A stretch of 64,000 nt of DNA from Clostridia bacterium (GTDB lineage: Bacteria > Bacillota > Clostridia > Christensenellales > Borkfalkiaceae). The stretch lies in assembly GCA_017507045.1 (NCBI GenBank), contig JAFWBP010000017.1, positions 1 through 64,000 of the forward strand. The letters run 5' to 3'. The notes under the pieces were generated by a model. That model had not been told where the DNA came from. It searched no databases and saw only the letters and a program-made list of their open reading frames with translations. Every line of letters starts with the position of its first letter. Position 1 is the stretch's first letter. Of the stretch, positions 19,880 to 28,154 are shown in pieces. A program made the position numbers and the translations under genes.

Positions 19880-22800
19880 ATGAAGAGAATGAGAAAGAGT
19901 TTGCTTACCTGCATTCTGCTCGTCCTTAGTATGGTCTGCCTGATCTCCGGCGCTTGCGCGGATCCGAAAGTAAAGCTTTCTTTCGAATCGGAAGGCCAGC
20001 AGATCGAGATCGTCGAGCTGGAAAAGGGCACGGAGTACACGCTCACGCCCCCTGAAGAGCGGGTAGGCTTCAGCTTCGAGGGCTGGTACCTCGATGCAGA
20101 ATTCACGGATGGTCCTGTAACCACGGTTACCGCCGAGAAGAACGTCACGCTCTACGCGAAGTGGGAGCAGAAGTACCGCGTCACGCTTAATTTGGGCGGC
20201 GGCTCGCTTTCCGCCCCCGATATTTGGCTGAAGGCGGGGGAAAACGTTTATAACGCCGTGCAGGACTACGCGCCCACGAAGGCAAACAACGAGTTCGGCA
20301 TGTGGATGAACGGCAACGCCGAGCTTTCCCGCGGCTATTCGATGCCCAAGCAGGATATCACGCTCACCGCACGCTATAAGGTGGGATACACCGTGAACAC
20401 CTACTATCAGAATCTCGCGCAGAGCGGTTACGATCAGGGCGAGGCGATCAAGGGCTTTGCATATCCGGGTGCATTCTATCCCGAGGATATCACGGTAACC
20501 GGTTTCACGCAGATCGATCCGGCTGAGGCATGGACGATCAATGAAAACTATGCGCAGAACACGTTCTCGCTGTACTTTGACCGTGCGGAGTACACCGTCA
20601 CCTTTGATGCCAACTATCCGCAGGGCTTTGGTCAGGATTCCTTCACGCAAACCTACGTTTACGGCGCTGAGGCGGAGATCCCTTCCGATCTCTTCACGCT
20701 CCCCGGTTACGTACTCACGGGCTGGGCGAACGCGGCAGGCGAGGTCCAGTATGATAGCGGCTACATCAATTCCCGCCTCTTCAATGAAAAGGTAAACGAT
20801 ACTGCTCCCAAAACCTTCACGGTGAAGGGCAATACCCGCCTCTACGGCGTATGGGTGCAGGGCTATACCGATGTTTTTGCCGGCCAGGATTACGTTTATA
20901 TTATTGGCAACAAGGCTTATCTCGAGCGCGGCGATCGCTTCTTCAGCGGAACGTATAACGCCACGCGCAAAGAGTTTGAGTTCCTCGATTCAAGAGATCG
21001 CATTCTGCTTAGCGGTGTTCTCAACGAAGCAGATCGCACGTTTATCTATTACGACGATGATCGTGCAAGCTACGTGGCTGTGCGTTACATAACGGGCGTT
21101 GGTCTCACCGAAGATACGATCTATTTTGATGAATACAACGGCATCACCTACGAGGCGTACGAAGGGGGAAGCCGCGCGGTTTCCGAAGGCACGTACTACG
21201 TTAATGAAAACGGTTATTACATTGTAACCTTCACGAAGGGCAATCTCAATGGGCAAACGCTCACCTTTATAACGGGTACCGTCACCGATGGAGAGGGCAA
21301 CGCGCGCAACGCCTTCCAGATCCGTAACGACGAAGAGTACAACTGGGGCGCTCTCAAATACTTCTTCATGCAAGGTTCCGCTATCTACACGAGCAACGTG
21401 TATATCGCGCTCAACGGGTTTGGAACTGCGGCGTTCTACAACGGATCTACCACCACCGAGTATATCTATACGAGAGAAGAGAATATCGTTACGTTGCGCA
21501 ATATGAGCAGCGGCGCGGTATACCTGATCATGAAGGTTGTAAACCTCGGCGGAACCAACGGCTTCATGATCTACGATGAGAGCTTCGATCACACCTACGA
21601 AGCCGAAAACGGTGCAACGCTCAAGCTCGATGGCCTCTATCAGGCAACCTATAAGTTGGGCAATACCGTTTTGGAGGGCACGTATTCCACCACCTCCTCC
21701 GTGCTGGGCGGCAACGTAGTGCGCTTCTTCACGGAAGGCGGCGAGCGCGTGTTCATCATCAACAGTGAAACCTTCGTTGATCCCGAAACGCAGGAAAACA
21801 TTACCACCTATTCCTTCGTGGAGCGCGCTGTGGGCTATGCGGAATACTATTACAGCGATTCCCAGAGCGTTTGGTTCACGATCCTGCTCGTTATCAACGA
21901 AACGAAGGTAGGCGAGGCCACGATCTACGGCCGCACGGAAGCAGGCGAGAGCGTTCCCGTTGCTTACGGTACGTACGATTACGACGAAGAGAACGATCGC
22001 TATATCTTCACGGCAGAGAAGTGGGAAGAAACAGAAGCGGCCATTGAGCCCTTCGATATCACAACGATCAAAACCTTCGTATTCAATACGGGCGTATTCT
22101 CCAACGGATCAACCACCTACAACCTCATGTACTGGTTCTCCATGACGCCTACGGAAGGTGAAACGAGCTATTACGACGTTCGTTACACCTCGGTAAACGG
22201 CAATGAAACGCTCGTTCTCATTGGTATCTTCGCAGTATATACCGATGCATCAGGCAACGTTATCACCGGCAGATATTCCGTAACGGAAAATATCATGATC
22301 GTTTCGGGCGAAGCCGGCACCGTATACCTCGAGATCAACGAACAGGAAAGCAAGTTCATTACCCTCACAGGCAATCTTGGTTACTACTACCTGATTGACG
22401 AGCAGGGCATGGAAACGGAAAATTACATCTATTTCGATGGCAAGGGAAACGCAACCTATACCGTTGTAACCACGAACGCTGAAGGTGGCAAGGAAACCGC
22501 TTCCTACACGGGCACGGCTGTAGAAACCGATGAAACCACCGATTACGATTATCCCATCTACGAATTCCGCGCAGAGGGTGTTGCACCTTTCCGCTTCATC
22601 AGCCTTGTTACCTCTTCCGCCGGTTATATCATGGTCTATAACGATGTGTATAACGGCACCTACTACGAAGAAGAGGGAATCGGCATGCTCATGCTCGATG
22701 GCTTCGGCTTCCAAGCAGCGTACTATGATGATAACGGCAACGTCTTCGCAGGCATGTACGTTATCGCAGAAGATAACGTGATCGTCATGATCATGGATTC

Positions 22801-24874
22801 CGGCGAGCGTTACTTTGATATCACGGGCAAGGAAGCCTTCACCGCTCGTGGCACCGAATTTGCTACCTATCTCGTTTACGATAATCAGGGCGTTGATAAC
22901 AGAGTTGTGGAATTCGATGGCTACGGCAACGCGAAGATCTACAAGATGGTAGAGGATGCAAGCGGTGAGATGCAGGAGGAGATCATCTCCGAGAATGCAA
23001 CGTACGTTGCGCTCGATAACGGCTACACCTTCACCGTCACCTATAAGATCGGCAACGAGGTATACACGCTCACCGGTACTCGCGGCTATCTGCAGATGGG
23101 CTCCTACGTATACAACGCCTTCATCGTGGCGCACGAAGAGGTCGTTGCAAACTACATCGTTGAAAGCGATTGGTCCGTCCTTTCCCTCGATAGCTACGGC
23201 AACGCGATCAGATACGATACACTTGGTCAGGGCGAAGCCGGTCGTTACTTCATCATCACCGAGACGATGCTCTACTATGCAAACAACAGCGGCACGGATG
23301 CGGCAATCTTCATCTTCGATCGCGTGGCCGGCACCGCCGTGCAGATGAAGTTCACGCCCCGCGGCTACTACACGAAGGATCTCGAATCCCTCCGCTTCAC
23401 GGAGTACGGCTTCATGATCTATAACGGTGAAACGCGTTACTACTACACCGTTGAGGCAGATGGCAACGTTCTCGTCTATCACCAGGATCCCACGAATCCT
23501 AAGGCAAACCGCTACGGCTTCGTTGAGGATGAGTTCGGTTCCTTCGATGCAACGATGATCGAATTCGAAGGCAAAGAGTACTACGCCAACAGCGGCTACA
23601 TGATTATCTTTGGTCGCGATTCGGAAGGTGCGGATAAGTACCCGATCTCCGTTGCAGAAACGGAAACCGATCAGGATGGCAACCCGATTCAGGTCATTAA
23701 AAAGTATCCGCTTGAAAACCTGCAATTCACGCCTGCCGGCAGCATGGAATTCTCGGTAAGCGGCGTCGTCACCTTTAACAGAACCGCTCAAGCCTGCACC
23801 GTCACCCGCACGATGCTCGCAGATGGAACGTATGAAATGTACTTCACCGTCGGCAACATTCGCTTCTACATCTCCGTCGATTACACGGGAGAAGAGGATG
23901 AGTACGGCGTATCCACGAGCACCTATCAGATCACCGGCATGAGCGCCGTGCAAGCATTCGCTTCCGATTACTACTACACGCTTTACATCCAGTACTTGTT
24001 GATGATTGGCGTTCAGGTAGGAAACGTTATTGGTGAGATCGCGATCATTCAAGATTTCAATGAAGCGGGCGACGTGGTGAGATCGTACATCAAGGGCGCG
24101 TTCGCTCCGATGTCCGGCATGTTCGATAGCGAGGGCAACCTCATGGAGAGCATTGAAGCAAACTTCACGCAGGATGCGGAAAGCGGCCTTTTCACCGCCG
24201 AGTTCGAGTGGAAGGATGGCTACACCTATCGCATGTACTTCACGATCACGCCGAACATGTATATCTACATGTACTTGGGTTCCATCGTTTACGGCTACTC
24301 GTTGCAGGCACTCGTACGCGTACAAACGCTCGAGATGGGCGAATACAAGTTAGAAATGGAACAGATCGTTGCATCTGATTCCTATGCACCGGGCGGCTTC
24401 TACACGATCAAGCTCTATAAGGGCGAAGATCTGCTTGAGCTTGATAGCGGCTACATCATTGATGGCGTTATCTACTACATCGTAAGAGAGAAGGATGAGG
24501 ATGGCAACGCGATCAGCACGAAGTACTATGTGATCGAGCTTACCGCCGAGGAAGTTAAGCTTCCCGAAGGCGATGAAGACGCTGTGGAATACGTTCCTGC
24601 TTACGAATCTGTGATCGTAACCGAAGTGAACGTGAAAACGCTCTACACCGCAGAGGGCGATTTCGTGGATATCATGGAAGCGGAAAATAAGATCCTCTTC
24701 CTTGCTATCAACGGAGGCGTGTACTTAGTCACAGCTTGCGAATACGATGCCACTACGCAAACGTACACGCTCACCGTTGGCAACCGCACCTACACCGTAA
24801 AGGAAGAAGAGGGCAAAGCAATCGTTGAAGAGGTTGTAGAGCCTTCCGAAGAAGAGGAAGAAGAACAGGAATAA
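19880..24874 (+). CDS. large Tyr-rich repeat lipoprotein with N-terminal InlB repeats
   Basis: 1664 residues. The signal peptide ends in lipobox LISGAC (Cys27). Three InlB-type repeats lie at about 32-95, 98-165 and 236-325. The rest is a long Tyr/Gly-rich beta region containing a recurring unit (L/F-D-G-x-G-x-A-x-Y, then G-x-Y about 12-20 residues on, then a hydrophobic strand), for example near residues 413, 508, 580, 849, 936, 1009 and 1100. The C-terminus is a Glu run. I do not recognise this repeat as a named family. Ribosome binding site AAGGAG is at 19864-19869. It is the last gene of the operon and two hairpins follow it. It is probably a lipid-anchored, extracytoplasmic protein. Confidence 0.9.
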   Translation: MKRMRKSLLTCILLVLSMVCLISGACADPKVKLSFESEGQQIEIVELEKGTEYTLTPPEERVGFSFEGWYLDAEFTDGPVTTVTAEKNVTLYAKWEQKYRVTLNLGGGSLSAPDIWLKAGENVYNAVQDYAPTKANNEFGMWMNGNAELSRGYSMPKQDITLTARYKVGYTVNTYYQNLAQSGYDQGEAIKGFAYPGAFYPEDITVTGFTQIDPAEAWTINENYAQNTFSLYFDRAEYTVTFDANYPQGFGQDSFTQTYVYGAEAEIPSDLFTLPGYVLTGWANAAGEVQYDSGYINSRLFNEKVNDTAPKTFTVKGNTRLYGVWVQGYTDVFAGQDYVYIIGNKAYLERGDRFFSGTYNATRKEFEFLDSRDRILLSGVLNEADRTFIYYDDDRASYVAVRYITGVGLTEDTIYFDEYNGITYEAYEGGSRAVSEGTYYVNENGYYIVTFTKGNLNGQTLTFITGTVTDGEGNARNAFQIRNDEEYNWGALKYFFMQGSAIYTSNVYIALNGFGTAAFYNGSTTTEYIYTREENIVTLRNMSSGAVYLIMKVVNLGGTNGFMIYDESFDHTYEAENGATLKLDGLYQATYKLGNTVLEGTYSTTSSVLGGNVVRFFTEGGERVFIINSETFVDPETQENITTYSFVERAVGYAEYYYSDSQSVWFTILLVINETKVGEATIYGRTEAGESVPVAYGTYDYDEENDRYIFTAEKWEETEAAIEPFDITTIKTFVFNTGVFSNGSTTYNLMYWFSMTPTEGETSYYDVRYTSVNGNETLVLIGIFAVYTDASGNVITGRYSVTENIMIVSGEAGTVYLEINEQESKFITLTGNLGYYYLIDEQGMETENYIYFDGKGNATYTVVTTNAEGGKETASYTGTAVETDETTDYDYPIYEFRAEGVAPFRFISLVTSSAGYIMVYNDVYNGTYYEEEGIGMLMLDGFGFQAAYYDDNGNVFAGMYVIAEDNVIVMIMDSGERYFDITGKEAFTARGTEFATYLVYDNQGVDNRVVEFDGYGNAKIYKMVEDASGEMQEEIISENATYVALDNGYTFTVTYKIGNEVYTLTGTRGYLQMGSYVYNAFIVAHEEVVANYIVESDWSVLSLDSYGNAIRYDTLGQGEAGRYFIITETMLYYANNSGTDAAIFIFDRVAGTAVQMKFTPRGYYTKDLESLRFTEYGFMIYNGETRYYYTVEADGNVLVYHQDPTNPKANRYGFVEDEFGSFDATMIEFEGKEYYANSGYMIIFGRDSEGADKYPISVAETETDQDGNPIQVIKKYPLENLQFTPAGSMEFSVSGVVTFNRTAQACTVTRTMLADGTYEMYFTVGNIRFYISVDYTGEEDEYGVSTSTYQITGMSAVQAFASDYYYTLYIQYLLMIGVQVGNVIGEIAIIQDFNEAGDVVRSYIKGAFAPMSGMFDSEGNLMESIEANFTQDAESGLFTAEFEWKDGYTYRMYFTITPNMYIYMYLGSIVYGYSLQALVRVQTLEMGEYKLEMEQIVASDSYAPGGFYTIKLYKGEDLLELDSGYIIDGVIYYIVREKDEDGNAISTKYYVIELTAEEVKLPEGDEDAVEYVPAYESVIVTEVNVKTLYTAEGDFVDIMEAENKILFLAINGGVYLVTACEYDATTQTYTLTVGNRTYTVKEEEGKAIVEEVVEPSEEEEEEQE
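21100..23260 (+). repeat. tandem-type LDGxGxAxY repeats in the 1664-residue lipoprotein
   Basis: Units begin near 21117, 21403, 21618, 22425, 22687, 22906 and 23178. The shared core is a hydrophobic strand, Asp/Asn-Gly-(Phe/Tyr/Lys)-Gly, a small residue and an aromatic residue, followed by Gly-x-Tyr. Units are diverged at DNA level and spaced unevenly (about 215-800 bp). Confidence 0.6.
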
Positions 24875-24890
24875 ATCTTTTCCGAATAAG

Positions 24891-24922
24891 AAAAGAGCAG
24901 CTGCATAAGCAGCTGCTCTTTT
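24891..24922 (+). terminator. rho-independent terminator of the surface-protein operon
   Basis: A 14-bp perfect stem (24891-24904 with 24909-24922) with an ATAA loop and a T-run on the 3' side, 17 bp after the stop codon of the last operon gene. Confidence 0.9.
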
Positions 24923-24941
24923 AGCTTACAATAATCTAACA

Positions 24942-24972
24942 AAAAGAGAGGATCTGAAAAGATCCTCTCTTT

Positions 24973-24973
<1 letters not shown>
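24942..24973 (-). terminator. terminator of tRNA-Thr (bidirectional hairpin)
   Basis: A 14-bp perfect stem (24942-24955 with 24960-24973) around a 4-nt loop, flanked by A and T runs on both sides. On the minus strand it directly follows the CCA end of the tRNA, and its stem begins at the last base of the tRNA. Confidence 0.85.
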
Positions 24974-25048
<75 letters not shown>

Positions 25049-25065
25049 ACGTTTCGTACCTATAT

Positions 25066-25094
25066 AGTATAGTAAAATATCACCGTTTCGTCAA
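25066..25094 (-). promoter_or_regulatory. SigA-type promoter of tRNA-Thr
   Basis: On the minus strand, TTGACG (25094-25089), a 17-bp spacer and TATACT (25071-25066), ending 17 bp before the 5' end of the tRNA. Confidence 0.8.
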
Positions 25095-25205
25095 GCGATA
25101 ATGGGGTATTATTTCAAAATTCATGGGAGAAAATTCTTGCGTAAAGATGTGTTTCACAGAAAAAGGGAACTTAAAAAAGTTCCCTTCAGCGCTTATCTGA
25201 TTTGA

Positions 25206-25961
25206 TTACGGCATGAGCTCGCGCAGGAGATCGTTCATGTTATAAAGCCCTGCAGGCTTTGCAATCAGCCACTTCGCGGCCTTTAATGCGCCTGCGGCGA
25301 ACACCTTGCGGCTACGCGCCGAGTGTGCAACCGTCACGATTTCATCCTCGCCTGCAAACATCACTTCGTGTTCGCCAACGATCGTTCCGCCTCGCACCGC
25401 GTGGATGCCAATTTCCTGCTTGCGGCGCGCTCCAACCATACCATGTCTGCCATATGTGGCCTGCATTTCCTCTTCAGAAGCATTTGACACGCTCTCATAG
25501 AGCATGAGTGCGGTGCCGGAAGGGGCATCCTTTTTCTGGTTGTGGTGGCGCTCGATGATCTCAATATCAAAGTTCTCGCCGAGGATCTTTGCCGCCTGTT
25601 TTGCGAGCAGCTGCAAGAGGTTGATGCCGAGTGAGAGGTTGCCCGTTTTGAAGAGGGGAATGCGCTCTGCGTATTTTTTCACGAGCGCCTCGTCCTCCTC
25701 GCTGTAGCCCGTTGCGGCCAAAACCACGGGTAGATTTTTTTCAGCGGCAAATTCCAGCCGTTCATAAAGCCCTGCGGCGGAGGAAAAATCAATGATTGCA
25801 TCCGCTTTTTCGGAAACTTCTGCAAACGAAGTGTAAATGGGATAGGCTGCTGGCTTCGGAAAGAGATCCACGCCGCATACGATCGTATCGCCGCGCTCCA
25901 AAGCAGTTTCCGTTACCATTTTGCCCATTCTGCCCGAAGCGCCGCACAAAATAATTTTCAT
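25206..25961 (-). CDS. dapB: 4-hydroxy-tetrahydrodipicolinate reductase
   Basis: 251 residues; slightly shorter than the usual 265-270. The N-terminal nucleotide-binding loop is GASGRMG (residues 7-13). The DapB signature ERHHNQKKDAPSGTA (137-151) contains the catalytic His139/His140 and Lys pair, and HAVRGGTIVGEHEV follows. It carries out the NAD(P)H-dependent reduction step of diaminopimelate synthesis in the cytoplasm, supplying lysine, peptidoglycan and, in spore formers, dipicolinate precursors. Its ATG overlaps the dapA stop by 4 bp. It is the last gene of asd-dapA-dapB. Confidence 0.97.
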   Translation of the reverse strand: MKIILCGASGRMGKMVTETALERGDTIVCGVDLFPKPAAYPIYTSFAEVSEKADAIIDFSSAAGLYERLEFAAEKNLPVVLAATGYSEEDEALVKKYAERIPLFKTGNLSLGINLLQLLAKQAAKILGENFDIEIIERHHNQKKDAPSGTALMLYESVSNASEEEMQATYGRHGMVGARRKQEIGIHAVRGGTIVGEHEVMFAGEDEIVTVAHSARSRKVFAAGALKAAKWLIAKPAGLYNMNDLLRELMP

Positions 25962-26848
25962 GCTTTCACCTCAAATCCGTATTCGCGCATCGCCGCATAA
26001 AGGCGGGCGCAGTGTGCCTCTTCAAGGCGGGTGAGCGGAGAGCGAGGTGCGCCTGCTTCAAAACCGAGCGCCTGCATGCCTTCCTTCACGGGAATGGGGT
26101 TTACCTCGAGAAAGCACGCCTTCACGAGTGGGAAAAGTTTATCTGCAATTTTATTTGCGGCGTACAGCTTGCGCGCAAGAACGGCATCTGTAAGCGCCTT
26201 CACGTCCTTTGGAGCAATGTTGGAAACAACGGAAATAACCGCCACGCCGCCAACTGCAAGAATGGGGAGATTGAGCGTATCTTCACCCGAATAGAGATCA
26301 CACTTGCCGCGAATGAGGCGCGCGGTTTCCACAACCTGCGCCATATTTCCGCTCGCTTCCTTAATACCGGCGATATTCGGGATCTCGGCAATCGCTGCCA
26401 TTGTTTCGGGAAGAATGTTCACGCCCGTGCGCCCGGGCACGTTGTAGGCGATTACGGGAATTTTTACCGCGGCGCAGATCGCCCGATAGTATTCCACGAT
26501 CCCTGCCTGCGTACACTTATTGTAGTAGGGGGTTACGGCGAGCACGCCGTCCGCGCCAAGCTCTTCCGCGCGCACGCTGGCGGCAACCGCCTTTGCGGTG
26601 TTGTTGCCACCCGTGCCGATGATTACCTTCGCGCGGTGTGCAACCTTTTCCACGGCAAAGCGAATAAGCGATTCCTTCTCTGTTTCAGACATGGTAGCCG
26701 GCTCACCCGTCGTTCCAAGCACAACGAGGGCATCCGTACCGTTTTCGATCTGATATTCGAGCATCTTTTCGAAGCTGGCGAAATTGATTCCATCCTCACA
26801 AAAGGGCGTGATCATTGCCGTTGCGCTTCCTCTTAAAAAACCCGTCAT
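25958..26848 (-). CDS. dapA: 4-hydroxy-tetrahydrodipicolinate synthase
   Basis: 296 residues from the ATG at 26848, chosen over an in-frame start 54 bp upstream because AAAGGAG lies at the right distance and the family N-terminus begins here (MTGFLRGSATAMITPF). It shows GTTGE (45-49) with the substrate-binding Thr pair, catalytic Tyr135 and Schiff-base Lys163 (GIKEASGN). It condenses pyruvate with aspartate semialdehyde, the product of the preceding asd gene. The gap to asd is 19 bp, so they are cotranscribed. Confidence 0.97.
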   Translation of the reverse strand: MTGFLRGSATAMITPFCEDGINFASFEKMLEYQIENGTDALVVLGTTGEPATMSETEKESLIRFAVEKVAHRAKVIIGTGGNNTAKAVAASVRAEELGADGVLAVTPYYNKCTQAGIVEYYRAICAAVKIPVIAYNVPGRTGVNILPETMAAIAEIPNIAGIKEASGNMAQVVETARLIRGKCDLYSGEDTLNLPILAVGGVAVISVVSNIAPKDVKALTDAVLARKLYAANKIADKLFPLVKACFLEVNPIPVKEGMQALGFEAGAPRSPLTRLEEAHCARLYAAMREYGFEVKA

Positions 26849-26867
26849 AGCGGTCTCCTTTCTGTTA

Positions 26868-27944
26868 TTATATGAAACCCTTGGCGGCAAGAAGTTCCGC
26901 AAGCAGTATGGCGCCGCCAGCCGCTCCGCGCAGGGTGTTGTGCGAACAACCGATAAATTTCCAATCGAAGAGATGATCTTCGCGAAGGCGCCCGGCCGTT
27001 ACTGCCATGCCGTTTTCCAAATTTCGATCGAGCTTGGGTTGCGGGCGGTTCTCCTCTTCAAAATAGTGCAAAAACTTTTTGGGCGCAGAGGGAAGATCAA
27101 GTTGCTGCGGCTCGCCCTCGAAAGCGTTCCACGCCGAAAGGATCTCCTCCTTCGTGGGCTTGTTGCGGAAGGAAACGAACACCGCCGCGGTGTGTCCATC
27201 GGAAACGGGAACGCGCAGGCACTGCGCCGTAATCGAGGGGGCTTGCGCGTTGATAATGGCATCGCCCTCCACCGTGCCCCAAATTTTAAGGGGCTCCATT
27301 TCGCTCTTTTCCTCTTCTCCGCCGATGTAGGGAATGATGTTATCGCAAATTTCGGGCATGGTTTCAAACGTTTTTCCTGCGCCCGAGATCGCCTGATAGG
27401 TGCAAACTGCAACCCGCTCAATGCCAAAATGGCGTAGAGGGTGCAAAAGGGGAACGTACGATTGCAGAGAGCAGTTGCTCTTCACGGCAATAAAGCCGCG
27501 TTTCGTATTGAGGCGCTTTTTCTGCGCGGAGATCACTTCAAGGTGCTCGGGATTGATCTCGGGAATGATCATGGGCACGTCCGGCGTGCCGCGGTGCGCT
27601 GAATTGTTGGAAACAACGGGGATCTCCATCTTTGCATACGCCTCTTCGAGCGCCTTAATTTCCGCTTTCGGCATATTCACGGCGCAGAACACGAAATCCA
27701 CTTTACCCGCAATTGCCGCAGGATCCGCGGCGTCAAGCACCGTCATCTCTTCTGCAAAGTGGGGGATGGGGGTTGTCATCGCCCATTTCTTTATGGCATC
27801 GGGGTACTTCTTTCCCGCACTTCTCGCACTTGCAAGCAGTGCCACCGGCTCAAAGAGGGGGTGATTTTCAAGCAGCGTTACAAATCTCTGCCCAACCATA
27901 CCCGTTGCACCAACGATGCCAACCTTATATTTTCGTTTCTCCAT
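26868..27944 (-). CDS. asd: aspartate-semialdehyde dehydrogenase (archaeal/fungal-type subfamily)
   Basis: 358 residues from the ATG at 27944, preceded by GGGAGG; an in-frame start 45 bp upstream would lie in the leader hairpin region. NADP-binding loop GATGMVG (12-18), active-site Cys158 in VKSNCSL, and a downstream DGHTAAV segment. Sequence style (KYKVGIVGATGMVGQRF ... PLFEPVALLASARSAGKKY) matches the archaeal/fungal-type ASADH subfamily rather than the common bacterial one. It makes aspartate semialdehyde for the dapA/dapB steps that follow. First gene of the operon. Confidence 0.95.
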   Translation of the reverse strand: MEKRKYKVGIVGATGMVGQRFVTLLENHPLFEPVALLASARSAGKKYPDAIKKWAMTTPIPHFAEEMTVLDAADPAAIAGKVDFVFCAVNMPKAEIKALEEAYAKMEIPVVSNNSAHRGTPDVPMIIPEINPEHLEVISAQKKRLNTKRGFIAVKSNCSLQSYVPLLHPLRHFGIERVAVCTYQAISGAGKTFETMPEICDNIIPYIGGEEEKSEMEPLKIWGTVEGDAIINAQAPSITAQCLRVPVSDGHTAAVFVSFRNKPTKEEILSAWNAFEGEPQQLDLPSAPKKFLHYFEEENRPQPKLDRNLENGMAVTAGRLREDHLFDWKFIGCSHNTLRGAAGGAILLAELLAAKGFI

Positions 27945-27963
27945 AGAGACCTCCCAATCGAAA

Positions 27964-27983
27964 GCGGGACGGCGTTTGCCATC
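27964..27983 (-). promoter_or_regulatory. short GC-rich hairpin in the asd leader Confidence 0.45.
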
Positions 27984-28025
27984 CCGCACAGAAGTTGCGC
28001 CGAGAAAGCGCTTTTTTCAAGCATA

Positions 28026-28054
28026 ATTTTACCATATCGAGGGTGAAATGTCAA
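28026..28054 (-). promoter_or_regulatory. SigA-type promoter of asd-dapA-dapB
   Basis: On the minus strand, TTGACA (28054-28049), a 17-bp spacer and TAAAAT (28031-28026) with an extended -10 TGG. It predicts a leader of about 75 nt, too short for a lysine riboswitch or T-box. It diverges from the promoter at 28074-28102. Confidence 0.85.
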
Positions 28055-28073
28055 AGAAATCATCTCATTTTCA

Positions 28074-28102
28074 TTGAAATATTTTTCTCTTTGTGTTACA
28101 AT
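28074..28102 (+). promoter_or_regulatory. SigA-type promoter of the YesL-like/hslO operon
   Basis: TTGAAA (28074-28079), a 17-bp spacer and TACAAT (28097-28102), 52 bp before the start codon of the next plus-strand gene. Confidence 0.8.
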
Positions 28103-28154
28103 AAGAGAAGCGAAGCGCGCTCGCTGAAGGGCGGCGTTTTGCGGAGAGAGATTT

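Noticed and set aside
22250..24325. A 691-codon open frame on the minus strand inside the Tyr-rich lipoprotein gene, and similar long antisense frames at 1185-2618, 2877-4154 and 44506-46713
   Set aside because: They mirror the codon pattern of the real sense genes, have no ribosome binding site or recognisable domains, and read as His/Arg/Val-rich noise.
27945..28025. Lysine riboswitch or T-box upstream of asd
   Set aside because: The predicted leader is about 75 nt, shorter than either class, and no T-box bulge sequence or lysine-riboswitch core is visible.
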